Shown here: in pieces, positions 8,087 to 18,383 of the stretch
Layout of the letters: each line of letters opens with the position of its first letter
Numbering within the stretch: position 1 is the stretch's first letter
NCBI RefSeq assembly: GCF_003944795.1
Contig: NZ_RWBG01000002.1
Coordinates: forward strand, 434,001-498,000
DNA length: 64,000 nucleotides
From: Mangrovimonas spongiae
Lineage (GTDB): Bacteria > Bacteroidota > Bacteroidia > Flavobacteriales > Flavobacteriaceae
Reading direction: 5' to 3'
Position numbers and translations under genes: made by a program
Notes under the pieces: model-generated
What the model was told of the DNA's origin: nothing
The model's input: only the letters and a program-made list of their open reading frames with translations
The model's database searches: none

Positions 8087-9031
8087 ATGAAAAAGAAAAT
8101 ACTTTTCACTGGTGCTTTTGCGCTTCTCTTGATCTTGTCATCTTGTGGATCATCTCAGTATGCTACATACGATAATGATGGAATCTACAACCCAAACCCA
8201 GAGATTGAATACGAAGAAGAAGTTGTACAAGCTCAAGAAAGCAATTCTAACAGTGATTTCTACAGAAATTATTTTAAAGAGAAATCTGAGGACTATCAAA
8301 TTCCTGAAGACGACGAATATTTTACAGATATTGATGCTTACAAAGAAGGCGACTCTACAGATGTTTATAATTCTGGTTATGCCGGATGGGGACAAGAAAG
8401 TAATGACAATGTAACTGTAAATGTTTACAATAACTCCTGGGGTTATAACAGCTGGTGGTACAGACCTTATAATTATTGGGGCGGTTATTACGGTTGGGGG
8501 TATTATTCTCCTGGCTGGAGTATAGGCTGGGGATACTATGGCTACGATCCTTATTTTTATGGTGGTGGCTATTATGGCTGGAATTGGGGATGGTCTTACC
8601 CTTATTACGGATACCCACACCACAATAATTATTATAGAAGAAGCTATGCTTATAGCAACTCTAGACGTGGAAGCTATCTAAATTATAATAGTAGATTAAC
8701 TTCTAGAAACAACACCTCTAGAGTTACTAGAGACAGAAGTAGAGCCACAAATAATTCTAGAACTAGAGCTACTAGAACTAGAACAACATCACCACGTGTA
8801 AGAAACAATAACTCTACGCCTAGAACAAGAACACGAGTAAAAACTAGAAATAATACATCTAATAATACGCCAAGAACAAGGACTAGAACAACAACTCCTA
8901 GAAGAAATAACTCTTCTATAAACACGAGAACAAGAACTAGCTCTCCAACAATGAGATCTAGTAGGAGTTCATCTGGAAGAAGTTTTTCTAGAGGTGGTGG
9001 CGGTTCTAGAAGAGGCGGCGGAATAAGATAA
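8087..9031 (+). CDS. Lipoprotein with acidic, Tyr/Trp/Gly-rich and Arg/Thr-rich blocks
   Basis: I choose the ATG at 8087 (MKKKILFTGAFALLLIL) because it begins a clean lipoprotein signal with lipobox LSSC; the ATG at 8069 would add six residues before it. The mature protein has three compositional blocks: an acidic N-terminal part (EYEEEVVQAQE, EDDEYF), a central stretch of about 70 residues dominated by Tyr, Trp and Gly (GWGYYSPGWSIGWGYYGY), and a basic C-terminal ~110 residues of Arg, Thr, Ser and Asn repeats (RTRATRTRTT, PRTRTRTTTPRR) ending GGGGSRRGGGIR. Homologues are sometimes mislabelled vitellogenin in flavobacterial genomes, which is not a functional statement. Predicted in the periplasm or on the cell surface. 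Function is unknown. It precedes a FadL-like porin by 47 bases. Confidence 0.85.
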   Translation: MKKKILFTGAFALLLILSSCGSSQYATYDNDGIYNPNPEIEYEEEVVQAQESNSNSDFYRNYFKEKSEDYQIPEDDEYFTDIDAYKEGDSTDVYNSGYAGWGQESNDNVTVNVYNNSWGYNSWWYRPYNYWGGYYGWGYYSPGWSIGWGYYGYDPYFYGGGYYGWNWGWSYPYYGYPHHNNYYRRSYAYSNSRRGSYLNYNSRLTSRNNTSRVTRDRSRATNNSRTRATRTRTTSPRVRNNNSTPRTRTRVKTRNNTSNNTPRTRTRTTTPRRNNSSINTRTRTSSPTMRSSRSSSGRSFSRGGGGSRRGGGIR

Positions 9032-9078
9032 TAGGAAACCCTCTAAAAAAAAATAAACACACTCTTAATTATATTGAT

Positions 9079-10617
9079 ATGAAAAAGTTAATAATATTAA
9101 CCTTAGGTCTTTTTATTGTCCAGACTTCGCATTCTCAAGACATAACAGACGCCTTAAGATACTCGCAAGACGAAATTCAAGGAACAGCAAGATTTCGCGC
9201 TTTAAGTGGTGCATTTGGAGCATTAGGAGGCGACATGAGTGCTGTAAGCATCAACCCTGCTGGATCAGCAGTATTTACGTCTAGTCATGTTTCTTTGTCA
9301 CTTGCAAACAATAACATAAAAAACGAAACACGATATTTTAATGGTTCTAGTAGTGCTAGAGACTCTAATTTTGATTTAAATCAAACTGGCGCAGCTTTTG
9401 TTTTTTATAATAGAAATGAAAATTCAAATTGGAAAAAGTTTTCACTAGGAGTTGCCTACGATAAAACGAACGATTTTGACAATGATTGGTTAGCAGTAGG
9501 TACAAGCAACACATCTATAGATAGGTATTTTTTAGATAGAACAGAAGCTGGCGAATTTGAATTTGGTGTCCTTAAACTATTACCCGGCGAGTATATTGAA
9601 GAAGCTTATGCTGATATAGGTTCTAACTACGGATATGATTACCAACAGGTATTTTTAGGGTATTGGGCTGGTATTATCGATCCTGTAAATATGGATAACG
9701 ACACAAACGATAATAATATAGATTACATTTCAAATACAGCTCCTGCAACAGCGTTTAATCAAGAATACTTTTACGCTTCTACAGGTTACAATGGTAAGTT
9801 TGCATTTAACTTTGCAACGCAATTTAAAGATAAGTTATACTTAGGCCTTAATTTAAACTCCCATTTTATAAACTATGATAAAACAACTCATTTTTATGAA
9901 ACTAATTCCGACCCTAACTCTTTAGCAAATGACGTTTTCTTTGAAAACAGACTATCTACAACTGGTTCTGGATTTTCATTTCAATTAGGAGCTATTGCCA
10001 ATATAACAGAAAACTTTAGAGCCGGATTGGCTTATAATTCGCCTACATGGTATAGAATTGACGAAGAACTTAGTCAAAATATAAATTCTAATATTGCTGA
10101 TCCTGAAATTAATTATATAAGCACAGTTATTAATGTATATCCATCATACAAACTGCAAACACCAGGAAAATTTACAGGAAGCCTTGCTTATATTTTTGGA
10201 AAACATGGTCTTATAAGTTTCGACTATTCTATTAAAGACTATGGAAATACAAAATACAGACCAACTTCTGACACGTATTTTTCACGCTTAAATCAAGACA
10301 TTAGCAATAGGTTAACAACAGCATCTACATATCGATTTGGTGGTGAATATCGTATTAAACAGTTAAGTTTAAGAGCTGGTTATCGCCTAGAAGAAAGTCC
10401 TTATAAAGAGGATAGAAATGATAGTAATTATGTTGGAGACTTAGATGGTTATTCTCTTGGTTTAGGATATAATTTTGGAAAATTCAATATAGATTTGTCC
10501 TTTGATCATGCTGAAAGAGACTATAAGAATCAATTATATAGTGTTGGATTGACTAATAGAGCCAGTATTAATAACTCCAATAACAATGTTATTTTAACTG
10601 TTGGTTTTAGTTTATAA
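9079..10617 (+). CDS. OmpP1/FadL-type outer-membrane barrel protein
   Basis: A 512-residue protein with signal peptide (MKKLIILTLGLFIVQTSHSQ) and an N-terminal hatch-like segment ARFRALSGAFGALGGDMSAVSINPAGSA, the recognisable start of FadL/TodX proteins where NPA is conserved. The rest alternates beta strands with turns and ends in a Phe-containing strand (NNVILTVGFSL), as barrels do. FadL proteins pass hydrophobic molecules such as long-chain fatty acids across the outer membrane; in Bacteroidota many are labelled hemin receptor without proof. It probably shares a transcript with the upstream lipoprotein and ends at a bidirectional terminator. Confidence 0.85.
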   Translation: MKKLIILTLGLFIVQTSHSQDITDALRYSQDEIQGTARFRALSGAFGALGGDMSAVSINPAGSAVFTSSHVSLSLANNNIKNETRYFNGSSSARDSNFDLNQTGAAFVFYNRNENSNWKKFSLGVAYDKTNDFDNDWLAVGTSNTSIDRYFLDRTEAGEFEFGVLKLLPGEYIEEAYADIGSNYGYDYQQVFLGYWAGIIDPVNMDNDTNDNNIDYISNTAPATAFNQEYFYASTGYNGKFAFNFATQFKDKLYLGLNLNSHFINYDKTTHFYETNSDPNSLANDVFFENRLSTTGSGFSFQLGAIANITENFRAGLAYNSPTWYRIDEELSQNINSNIADPEINYISTVINVYPSYKLQTPGKFTGSLAYIFGKHGLISFDYSIKDYGNTKYRPTSDTYFSRLNQDISNRLTTASTYRFGGEYRIKQLSLRAGYRLEESPYKEDRNDSNYVGDLDGYSLGLGYNFGKFNIDLSFDHAERDYKNQLYSVGLTNRASINNSNNNVILTVGFSL

Positions 10618-10642
10618 TAAAATAATATTTATTATTTCTTAT

Positions 10643-10677
10643 AAAAAAGCCTGAGCAAATTGCTCAGGCTTTTTTTA
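10643..10677. terminator. Bidirectional terminator
   Basis: Stem GCCTGAGCA / TGCTCAGGC (10649-10657 with 10661-10669), three-base loop, six A before and eight T after. It serves both the FadL-like gene and the convergent giant surface-protein gene. Confidence 0.9.
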
Positions 10678-10700
10678 TTATTAATCGTTCTCTTATTGTA

Positions 10701-13700
10701 TTATCTTTTTAAAGAGAAGTGAGCCCTAAACTCTTTTGCTGGACCATTTACCTCTCCTGGTTCTCTATACTCTATTGTAAACCAGTAATCACTAGATGGT
10801 AATACCTCGCCATTAAACGTTCCATCCCAACCTGGCCCTGATGGACTAAGTTGTTTTAATAATTTACCATAACGGTCGAAAATATAAATCTTTGCATCTA
10901 ACTGATCTTGAATTCCAACAATCTGCCAAGTATCATTAAAGCCATCATCATTTGGAGTAAAATATAATGGGTAATCTACCACAAATACATCATCATAGCT
11001 TATACCACATCCGTTGATATCACGTGCTCTTACGGTATACTCTCCAAAGGCTACATCGGTAAAGGTATACGTGTTTGTACCATTGCTTACCCAAGGACCA
11101 TTGTCTAAACTAAATTCATACTCGCCTTCTCCAGTAACAGTAGCTACTACAGCATGTGGGTCTGCAAAGGCTTCCGTTGTTACTGTTGCTGTTAATGCTG
11201 GTGGACCACTCTCTATTACAGTTGTTGTTACCGTACTAGTACATTGGGTGGCAATATCTTCTACATACACCGTATAAACACCGCCTATTACAGGTTCGTA
11301 ACTAGAGCCAGTTCCTAATACGGTACTTGGGTCTCCAGCCTCTGTCCATTCAAACGTATATAGTGTGTCGCTCAAGCCTGTGTCTAATATTGGGGTGTTT
11401 ATCACCTCTGTACCATTAGCATCAACACAAAGTGTATATTCGTTATCTAATGTAAATGATGGGATTGGATTGACTTGTAATTCAAATGACGTGATATCGT
11501 AACAATCATTATCTGCTGTCATATCATTATCTACTCTTACCCATATAGTTTGTGGGTTTGAGATGTTTGTATATGGACTTGATAGGGCATTCATCATATC
11601 TAATGCATCTGCTTCAGATTCATAATAAGTTACTGTAAAGTCTGTAGGACTTTGTGTTGTACCTAATACTGTTGCATCTTGTATTGTTAAATCGAATGCC
11701 ACAGTATCATTTGATGGATCACCATCAAATTCCATATTATCGTCGCACATTTCAAATGTTGGCACTATATTAGCCATAGCGCCTTCTTGTACTTCTATAA
11801 AGAAGCTTACTGTAGCTACACTACATCCTGTAATTGTATTTGTGATACTCACATAAATCTCTTGCGGGTTTAATGGTGTTCCTGCATTTGCTGGGTCTTC
11901 TATATTTGTATATGCTGTATCATTCGTTATCCAGCCAGTTCCTGATTCTGCCGCAGCTAAGGTTTCATAATAATGTACCTCATAATCTGGTTGTGGCTGA
12001 CCATTTAAAATATCATCTGTTCTAATTGTTAAATCAAACGTATAATAACCATCTGTATTTACTTCACAAGCAATAATATCTTCAACTGCTGTGGTTTCTG
12101 GTAATGGGTTTACAATTAAATTAAAAGTAACAATTGTGTAACAGCCTGTTCCTGTATCTGAAGGATCTGCTGGATCTCCTGTATTGGTTACTCGCACATA
12201 AATAGTTTGCGCTGCACTTTGATAAGCATCTGGTGTGGCTATTGCATTTACACCTGCTTCGGCATCTTCTAAACTAGTATAGTATGTTGCTGTTTCATCA
12301 AACGCATTTAACATTAATGGCTCATTTTCTGTTAAATCGAAAACCTCTTCTAAGTCTCCTGGATTGTTATCATCACATGCCTCTAAATCTGGTAAATTAT
12401 CATTAGGGGTTGGTAACGTATTAACAACCAATGTTAATGTGGTTACCGCATAACAATTATTACCACTTGACGTTTCTGTTACTGTTACAAAAATGGTTTG
12501 TGGGTTATGTGGTAAGCCTCCTACTGATATGTTAGTATAGTCTGTATAATCTGGTATTGAATTACCTGACTCTACATCGGCCATCGTCTCATAATAATCT
12601 ACAACTAATGTACTGTCGTTTCCTGTTATCTCGCCATTCATTGTTGTTAAATCAAAACTAGCGTATCCATCATTGTCTATAGAGTCGTCACAAATTTCAA
12701 ATAATCCGTCTTGTAACGCTATTGTTGGCGGTAAGTTTACAATGATATCGAATTGACCTGTTGCTATACATCCATTTGCTCCTTCTAAGCGCACATAAAT
12801 TGTTGCGTCGGAACTCATGTAATTTGATAATTGCGGTTCTACTATAGGATCTACTCCTGGAATAGCTTCTGCATCTGCTAGTGTCTCATGATAGGTTAAT
12901 GTATAATCTGCTGGGTTTTGACCATTGTATATGGTAGCATCCATTGTTGTTAAATCAAAAGATGTTATACCATCATAATCATCATCACATTCTGAATACG
13001 GTGCTATATCTGTTAACACTTCTGGTGTTGGTAAAGCTATTAATTGCAACTCAACTACTGTATAACATAATGTCACAGGGTCTGTCGCTCTTACATAAAC
13101 AATATCGGTTCCTGCATCGTTATTTGTATAAAGATCTGGTAATTCGTTAACGCCGTCTTCCGCATTTTCATAGGTTCCATGGTACGTTATATCATTGCCT
13201 TCTCCATTATCTATCTCAATAGTTGCTGATTGTAAATCAAATTCTGCATAACCATCATTATCCTCATCACACGCTTCTAAAGGAGTTATATTAGCTGATG
13301 GGGTTGGGGTTGGTACATCTAACACTTCTATAGTTAGTGTTGATGTTGCTGAACATCCTGTGGCGCCAATAGTTACCAACACAAATAAGGTTTGTGGATT
13401 ATGTGGCAGTCCATTTATAGAGGTGTTTGCATAAGCTGTATAATCTGATATGGTATTCCCTGCTTGTAGGTCTGCCATGGTTTCATAATAATCTACTGAC
13501 CAGTTGGTGTTTCCTCCGGTAATTATATCATCTTGTTGTGTTAAATCAAAAATACCATAACCATCGTTGTCCACTGTATCATCACAAATTGTTAAAAACA
13601 AGGCTTCATTTGTTGTTTCTGGAACGGGTAATGGATTAACAATTAAATCTAGTGTTGTAGCCGTATAACAACCTGTAGTGTTATTTTCTACACGAACACC

Positions 13701-16700
13701 TATGGTTTGCATGTCTGGTGTAGTGTTTGTGTATGCTGCTGGTGTGGCTATGTAAGTTGCTGCTGTTGTTCCTATATCGGCATCGGCAGGATCTTCATAA
13801 TAAGTAACGGTATAATCTGTATTACTTAAGCCATTTAAAACATCTACATTTCTAATGGTTAAATCAAACTCTGTTAAACCATCTGCGGTACCATCATCAT
13901 CACACATTACTATAGGATCTAAATCCTCTTCTATCTCAGGGGTTGGATCTACAATTAAGTTTAACTCGACTATAGTTGGACAGTCTGTACTTGTTCCAGC
14001 ATAGTCCACTCTTACATAAATAATTTGCCCCATTACATTAGACAATACATTGCCCTGTGGTAAGACATCGTCTATAGCATTTTGCTCTGTTAAGTGAAAG
14101 GTTACCTCTAAGGCTGGGTCAGTTGTAACTTCTGCGGCAACTGCTGATAAATCAAAAACACCTAAACCGTCGTTATCCGGATCGCAATAATGTAAATCGC
14201 TTGGTGTATTAGCTGCTGGTGCACTGACTACATTTAATGTTAATGTCGTGAAATTAACGCATCCTGTTGTAGCATCTTCTACTCTTACATGAACAACTTC
14301 TCCATCTGACCCGATATAAGCCATGGATGATGGAGCTACTTCTGGGGTACCTGCTTGTGCTTCTGCTAAACTATTGTAATACGTTACATTATAACTACTG
14401 TTTCCAGCTGTTATCTCATTGTCCTTAACTGTTAAATCCATCTCTGTCATGCCGTCTGAAATATTATCATCACAGACTATTAATGCTGTTGGATCTACTA
14501 CTGTTGGTAGTGGGTTAACAACTACTGTAGCTTCTTCTGTTAATACTGTACTACAGGTTGTTGTTGGATTAACAACTTGCTCTAAAGTTAATACTTGATC
14601 TACTGTTGCGCCTGGCAATGTTATAAGTGCTTCTCCTGCTGCGTCAAGGGTTACTTGTTGAGTTGCACCACCATTAACGTTGTAATCAACAACATTATCA
14701 GGATCTCCTGTTATAGTAAAAGATGCATCTTCATTAAAACAAATATCGCCATTAGAGGTTACTGTAGCTGTTGGATTTTCTATAACAGTAACTATGTCTG
14801 TGTTTGTTAATACTGTACTACAGGTTGTTGTTGGATTAGTAACCAACTCTAACGTTATTGTTTGATCTGTAGTAGCACCTACAATCGTTACAAGCCCTTC
14901 TCCTGTCGTAGCATCTAATGTGACCTGTTCTGTAGCTCCTCCGTTTACATTATAATCTACAATATCTCCTGGTGTTCCTGTTATCGTAAAGATAGCATCG
15001 TCTCCACTACATATATCACTGTTCGTGCTTAATGAGGTTATTGTAGGAGGTGTTAAAATAGTAACCGTTTCTGTATTTGCTAATGTTGTACTACATGTTG
15101 TTGTTGGATTAGCAACCAACTCTAATGTTATCGTTTGATCTGTAGTGGCTCCAGCGACAGTTACAATACCTTGACCTGAAGCATCTATAGTAACTTGTTG
15201 GGTTGCACCACCATTTAGATTATAATCTACTATATCTCCTGGCGAGCCTGTTATGGTAAATTCGGCATCATCATTAGGACAAATACTACCATTACTAGAT
15301 AACGTAACTGTTGGATTAGGATTTACTATTACTGTTTCTGTATCTGTTAAAGTACCATTACATCCCGTAGAAGGGTTATTAACTAACTCAAGGTTAATCG
15401 TCTCATCTGAAGTAGCTGCTGGCACAGTAATAACTCCTTGACCAGAAGCATCTAAAGTAATTTGCTGAGTTGTACCACCATTTAAATTATAATCCACAAT
15501 ATCTCCTGGCGAGCCTGTTATGGTAAATATGGCATCTTCTCCAGAACAAATATCACTATTGGTTGTCAAACCAACAGATGGTGTACTCTCTATTACCACA
15601 GTTTCAGTATCAGTTAAAACAGTATTACACGATGTAGATGGCGTAGTTACTAATTCTAAAACAATAACTTGATCAACCGTAACACCACTTATTAATACAA
15701 TCCCTTGTCCAGAAGCATCAAGTGTTATTTGTTGTGTTGCTCCTCCATTAATGGTATAATCTACAATATCTCCTGAATTTCCTGTTATAGTAAATACGGC
15801 ATCACTTCCAGAACATGTACTACCATTACTAGTTAATGTTACAGATGGATTTGGATTTACGAGAATAACTGCGGTGTCAGTTAAAACAGAACTACATCCA
15901 GTTCCAGGGTTATTAATTGCTTGTAACTCTATATTTTGATCAACCGTTGCTCCAACTGTAGTTACTGTTGCTTGTCCAGAAGCATCTAGTGTTACCTGTT
16001 GTGTTGCTCCAGAATTAAGTGAATAATCTACAATATCACCTGCTGAACCTACTAATGTAAAAATGGCATCATCGCCAGAGCAAATATCTGTATTTGTCGA
16101 TAATGTTACCGTTGGATTAGCAATTACAGTAACTGTTTCAGTATCATTTAATGTTACAGAACAACTAGTAACTGGATCGGTTACCAATTGTAAATTAATT
16201 ATTTGATCTGTTGTTACTCCTGTTACTGTTACAACACCTTGTCCAGAAGCATCTAAAGTAATTTGTTGTGTTGTACCGCCATTAATATTATAATCCACTA
16301 TATCTCCAGCAGTCCCTGTTATAGTAAATATAGCATCATCACCAGAACATATATCTGTGTTTGTTGATAATGTAACGGCAGGTTCTCTATTTATTACAAC
16401 AGTCTCCGTATTAGATAGTGTATCTCCACACCCAGAGGTAGGGTTATTTACTTCTAATAAGTTTATTGTTTGGTCGGTTGTTGCCCCTGTTACAGTAACA
16501 TTCCCTTGACCAGCAGCATCAAGCGTAACTTGTTGTGTAGCTCCACCATTAATATTATAGTCTACTACATCTCCTGGAGAACCTACAATAGTAAAAATAG
16601 CATCGTCTCCAGAGCATATGTCTGTATTTGTTGATAAAGTTACTGTTGGGTTTGCAGTAATAGTAACCGTTGCTGTGTCTGATAACGTATCGCTACAAGT

Positions 16701-18182
16701 TGTTGTTGGGTTATTTACAGCTAATAAATTTATTGTTTGATCTGTTGTTACTCCTGTTACAGTTACAATACCTTCTCCTGAAGCATCTAAAGTAACTTGT
16801 TGAGTTGCACCACCATTTAAACTATAGTCAACTATATCACCTGGTGTACCCGTTATAGTAAACACAGCATCACCTCCAGAACATGTACTATTATTACTTG
16901 TAAGCGTTACAGTTGGTGTGGCTGTAATAGTTACTGTATTCGTATCTGTTAATGTTGCACTACAACCATTGCCAGGGTTATTAACCGCTAATAAGTTTAT
17001 TGTTTGATCTGCGGTAATACCAGAAATAGTAACGACACCTTCTCCAGAAGCATCTAACGTAATTTGTTGGGTTGCTCCGCCATTAATATTATAATCTACA
17101 ATATCTCCTGGGGTTCCTGTTATAGTAAATACAGCATCGCCACCTGTACAAACACTCCCGTTACTTGTTAATGTAACTGTAGGAGGGGTTCCACCAAAAG
17201 TAACATTAACTATATCTGAGTCAGAAAATACATCTCCATTACAATTTGTATATTCTACTTCTGCTGTATAAAATGTATCTGTGGTAGGACAAACGTTTAT
17301 TGTTGGATCATTTCCTAAAGGAGTTCCACCTTCATCGTACCATGTTAATTGGTAGTTAGGTGTACCATTAGGGGTAAAACGCCATCCTTCTACACGAATA
17401 CCTGTTCCAGGTATTAATTCTGGTGGCTGCCATGCTCCTGTATTACGTCCAGGTGGCACATAAGCAACCGTTCCTGCGTTATTTTGAATACCTATTACAG
17501 CATTACCGTCATTCCAACCATCACATATTGGTTTATTTTCAATATAAACTTCAATAGCATTAGTCCCTTCATAAAGCACCATCATTTGTGTGGTTAACAA
17601 ATCTGTACAACTAAACTGTGCTTGATGATAAAAACTTATTACAAATGTTCTACAAGGGTATGTACCCCTTACCTCCCATGCTATTTCAGCTTCTGGAGGA
17701 CTTACCGGTGGATAAATATCATGACAAGCCCCAAAGATGTTACCATTAGATAGAGGGTCATCGGTGTTTGATGGTAATTGGTCATCAAAAGCCCAAGCAT
17801 TAAAACCTCCTGCTAGACTTGTATCAAAACTAATTAATCCATTAGCACCTAATACTAATTGATCATAAACATCTCCAAAAAAACAGAATTCGAATGGTAA
17901 ATCTACAACATCACTCCATATATCATCTGAACCAACAAAAATAGGATTGGACAGCCCTTGGTAAGCTGTTGGTGGATTATAAGGTATTGAAGATACCTCA
18001 TAACTGGTGGTTTCTCCAGTTTCTAAAAAGGTTGCTGATAAATCGACACAAGAATCTCCACAATCTAATACAACGTCTCCTCCAGTACTCACACCTCCGG
18101 CTTGAACATTAGGACAACCTGGTCCCTGACCATAAGACAATACTGAAAACAAGAGGATAAATAGGGCAATTATCTTTTTCAT
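10701..18182 (-). CDS. Giant T9SS-exported surface protein with two repeat arrays
   Basis: A 2493-residue protein from the ATG at 18182 (MKKIIALFILLFSVLSYGQ, a signal peptide); an upstream in-frame ATG at 18230 would spoil that signal. After a ~330-residue N-terminal region with a lectin/nidogen-like look (ILGANGLISF-type block, GIRVEGWRFTPNG) come ten ~89-residue units (each with CSGDDAIFTITG and a second Cys), then ten ~101-residue units (CDDDNDG and YTNxxNPQTIYVRV), then an Ig-like segment and a C-terminal ~90 residues starting FTPNDDGFNDTW. The last is the gliding-motility-associated CTD (TIGR04131 type), which targets proteins through T9SS to the cell surface. It probably acts as an adhesin or matrix protein; no enzyme domain is seen. 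Monocistronic. Confidence 0.9.
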   Translation of the reverse strand: MKKIIALFILLFSVLSYGQGPGCPNVQAGGVSTGGDVVLDCGDSCVDLSATFLETGETTSYEVSSIPYNPPTAYQGLSNPIFVGSDDIWSDVVDLPFEFCFFGDVYDQLVLGANGLISFDTSLAGGFNAWAFDDQLPSNTDDPLSNGNIFGACHDIYPPVSPPEAEIAWEVRGTYPCRTFVISFYHQAQFSCTDLLTTQMMVLYEGTNAIEVYIENKPICDGWNDGNAVIGIQNNAGTVAYVPPGRNTGAWQPPELIPGTGIRVEGWRFTPNGTPNYQLTWYDEGGTPLGNDPTINVCPTTDTFYTAEVEYTNCNGDVFSDSDIVNVTFGGTPPTVTLTSNGSVCTGGDAVFTITGTPGDIVDYNINGGATQQITLDASGEGVVTISGITADQTINLLAVNNPGNGCSATLTDTNTVTITATPTVTLTSNNSTCSGGDAVFTITGTPGDIVDYSLNGGATQQVTLDASGEGIVTVTGVTTDQTINLLAVNNPTTTCSDTLSDTATVTITANPTVTLSTNTDICSGDDAIFTIVGSPGDVVDYNINGGATQQVTLDAAGQGNVTVTGATTDQTINLLEVNNPTSGCGDTLSNTETVVINREPAVTLSTNTDICSGDDAIFTITGTAGDIVDYNINGGTTQQITLDASGQGVVTVTGVTTDQIINLQLVTDPVTSCSVTLNDTETVTVIANPTVTLSTNTDICSGDDAIFTLVGSAGDIVDYSLNSGATQQVTLDASGQATVTTVGATVDQNIELQAINNPGTGCSSVLTDTAVILVNPNPSVTLTSNGSTCSGSDAVFTITGNSGDIVDYTINGGATQQITLDASGQGIVLISGVTVDQVIVLELVTTPSTSCNTVLTDTETVVIESTPSVGLTTNSDICSGEDAIFTITGSPGDIVDYNLNGGTTQQITLDASGQGVITVPAATSDETINLELVNNPSTGCNGTLTDTETVIVNPNPTVTLSSNGSICPNDDAEFTITGSPGDIVDYNLNGGATQQVTIDASGQGIVTVAGATTDQTITLELVANPTTTCSTTLANTETVTILTPPTITSLSTNSDICSGDDAIFTITGTPGDIVDYNVNGGATEQVTLDATTGEGLVTIVGATTDQTITLELVTNPTTTCSTVLTNTDIVTVIENPTATVTSNGDICFNEDASFTITGDPDNVVDYNVNGGATQQVTLDAAGEALITLPGATVDQVLTLEQVVNPTTTCSTVLTEEATVVVNPLPTVVDPTALIVCDDNISDGMTEMDLTVKDNEITAGNSSYNVTYYNSLAEAQAGTPEVAPSSMAYIGSDGEVVHVRVEDATTGCVNFTTLTLNVVSAPAANTPSDLHYCDPDNDGLGVFDLSAVAAEVTTDPALEVTFHLTEQNAIDDVLPQGNVLSNVMGQIIYVRVDYAGTSTDCPTIVELNLIVDPTPEIEEDLDPIVMCDDDGTADGLTEFDLTIRNVDVLNGLSNTDYTVTYYEDPADADIGTTAATYIATPAAYTNTTPDMQTIGVRVENNTTGCYTATTLDLIVNPLPVPETTNEALFLTICDDTVDNDGYGIFDLTQQDDIITGGNTNWSVDYYETMADLQAGNTISDYTAYANTSINGLPHNPQTLFVLVTIGATGCSATSTLTIEVLDVPTPTPSANITPLEACDEDNDGYAEFDLQSATIEIDNGEGNDITYHGTYENAEDGVNELPDLYTNNDAGTDIVYVRATDPVTLCYTVVELQLIALPTPEVLTDIAPYSECDDDYDGITSFDLTTMDATIYNGQNPADYTLTYHETLADAEAIPGVDPIVEPQLSNYMSSDATIYVRLEGANGCIATGQFDIIVNLPPTIALQDGLFEICDDSIDNDGYASFDLTTMNGEITGNDSTLVVDYYETMADVESGNSIPDYTDYTNISVGGLPHNPQTIFVTVTETSSGNNCYAVTTLTLVVNTLPTPNDNLPDLEACDDNNPGDLEEVFDLTENEPLMLNAFDETATYYTSLEDAEAGVNAIATPDAYQSAAQTIYVRVTNTGDPADPSDTGTGCYTIVTFNLIVNPLPETTAVEDIIACEVNTDGYYTFDLTIRTDDILNGQPQPDYEVHYYETLAAAESGTGWITNDTAYTNIEDPANAGTPLNPQEIYVSITNTITGCSVATVSFFIEVQEGAMANIVPTFEMCDDNMEFDGDPSNDTVAFDLTIQDATVLGTTQSPTDFTVTYYESEADALDMMNALSSPYTNISNPQTIWVRVDNDMTADNDCYDITSFELQVNPIPSFTLDNEYTLCVDANGTEVINTPILDTGLSDTLYTFEWTEAGDPSTVLGTGSSYEPVIGGVYTVYVEDIATQCTSTVTTTVIESGPPALTATVTTEAFADPHAVVATVTGEGEYEFSLDNGPWVSNGTNTYTFTDVAFGEYTVRARDINGCGISYDDVFVVDYPLYFTPNDDGFNDTWQIVGIQDQLDAKIYIFDRYGKLLKQLSPSGPGWDGTFNGEVLPSSDYWFTIEYREPGEVNGPAKEFRAHFSLKR
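11469..14507 (-). repeat. Array B: ten ~101-residue units in the giant surface protein
   Basis: Ten diverged units averaging 304 bases. Each has a first Cys in a CDDDxDG-like acidic loop, FDLT soon after, a TYYE(T/S)xADAxxG segment, a YTNxxNPQTIYVRV strand and a second Cys before a Leu/Val strand. The acidic loop resembles DxDxDG calcium sites and the two Cys could pair; both are inference. Confidence 0.85.
14508..17183 (-). repeat. Array A: ten ~89-residue units in the giant surface protein
   Basis: Ten units averaging 268 bases, much more alike than array B. The unit core is PTVTLSTNTDICSGDDAIF, followed by TGTPGDIVDYNINGGATQQ, a VTLDASGQG strand and a TTDQTINLxxVNNPxTxC segment. Two Cys per unit are conserved. 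The units look like Ig-like beta-sandwich repeats. Confidence 0.9.
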
Positions 18183-18346
18183 AATTAGCATTAAGTTATT
18201 AACTGAGTGAAGCAACTCACCCATATACAATTAAATTTTTTGTTAAAAAAGTGACGAAATTTAAGAAATTTTTAGGGAAATGTTAGTTAAATTTTAATCA
18301 ATTTGAAATACAGCTGTTATACAAATCATTAATACTCGGAATTTCT

Positions 18347-18354
18347 TATCTTTG
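18347..18354 (+). promoter_or_regulatory. Putative folE operon promoter -7 element
   Basis: TATCTTTG matches TAnnTTTG and ends 29 bases before the folE ATG, giving a short leader of about 22 bases. A -33 element at good spacing is not obvious. Confidence 0.55.
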
Positions 18355-18383
18355 CAGATTAATTCCACTTTTAGAATATTGCT

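Noticed and set aside
8150-8623. A 157-codon open frame on the minus strand inside the tri-block lipoprotein gene
   Set aside because: Shadow of the Tyr/Trp/Gly-rich coding sequence; composition is the reverse complement of biased codons and no start region is seen.
14508-17183. Regularly spaced repeats of ~268 bases, first impression of a direct-repeat array
   Set aside because: They are in-frame protein repeats of a secreted protein; the units are contiguous, with no short repeat-spacer pattern, so not CRISPR.
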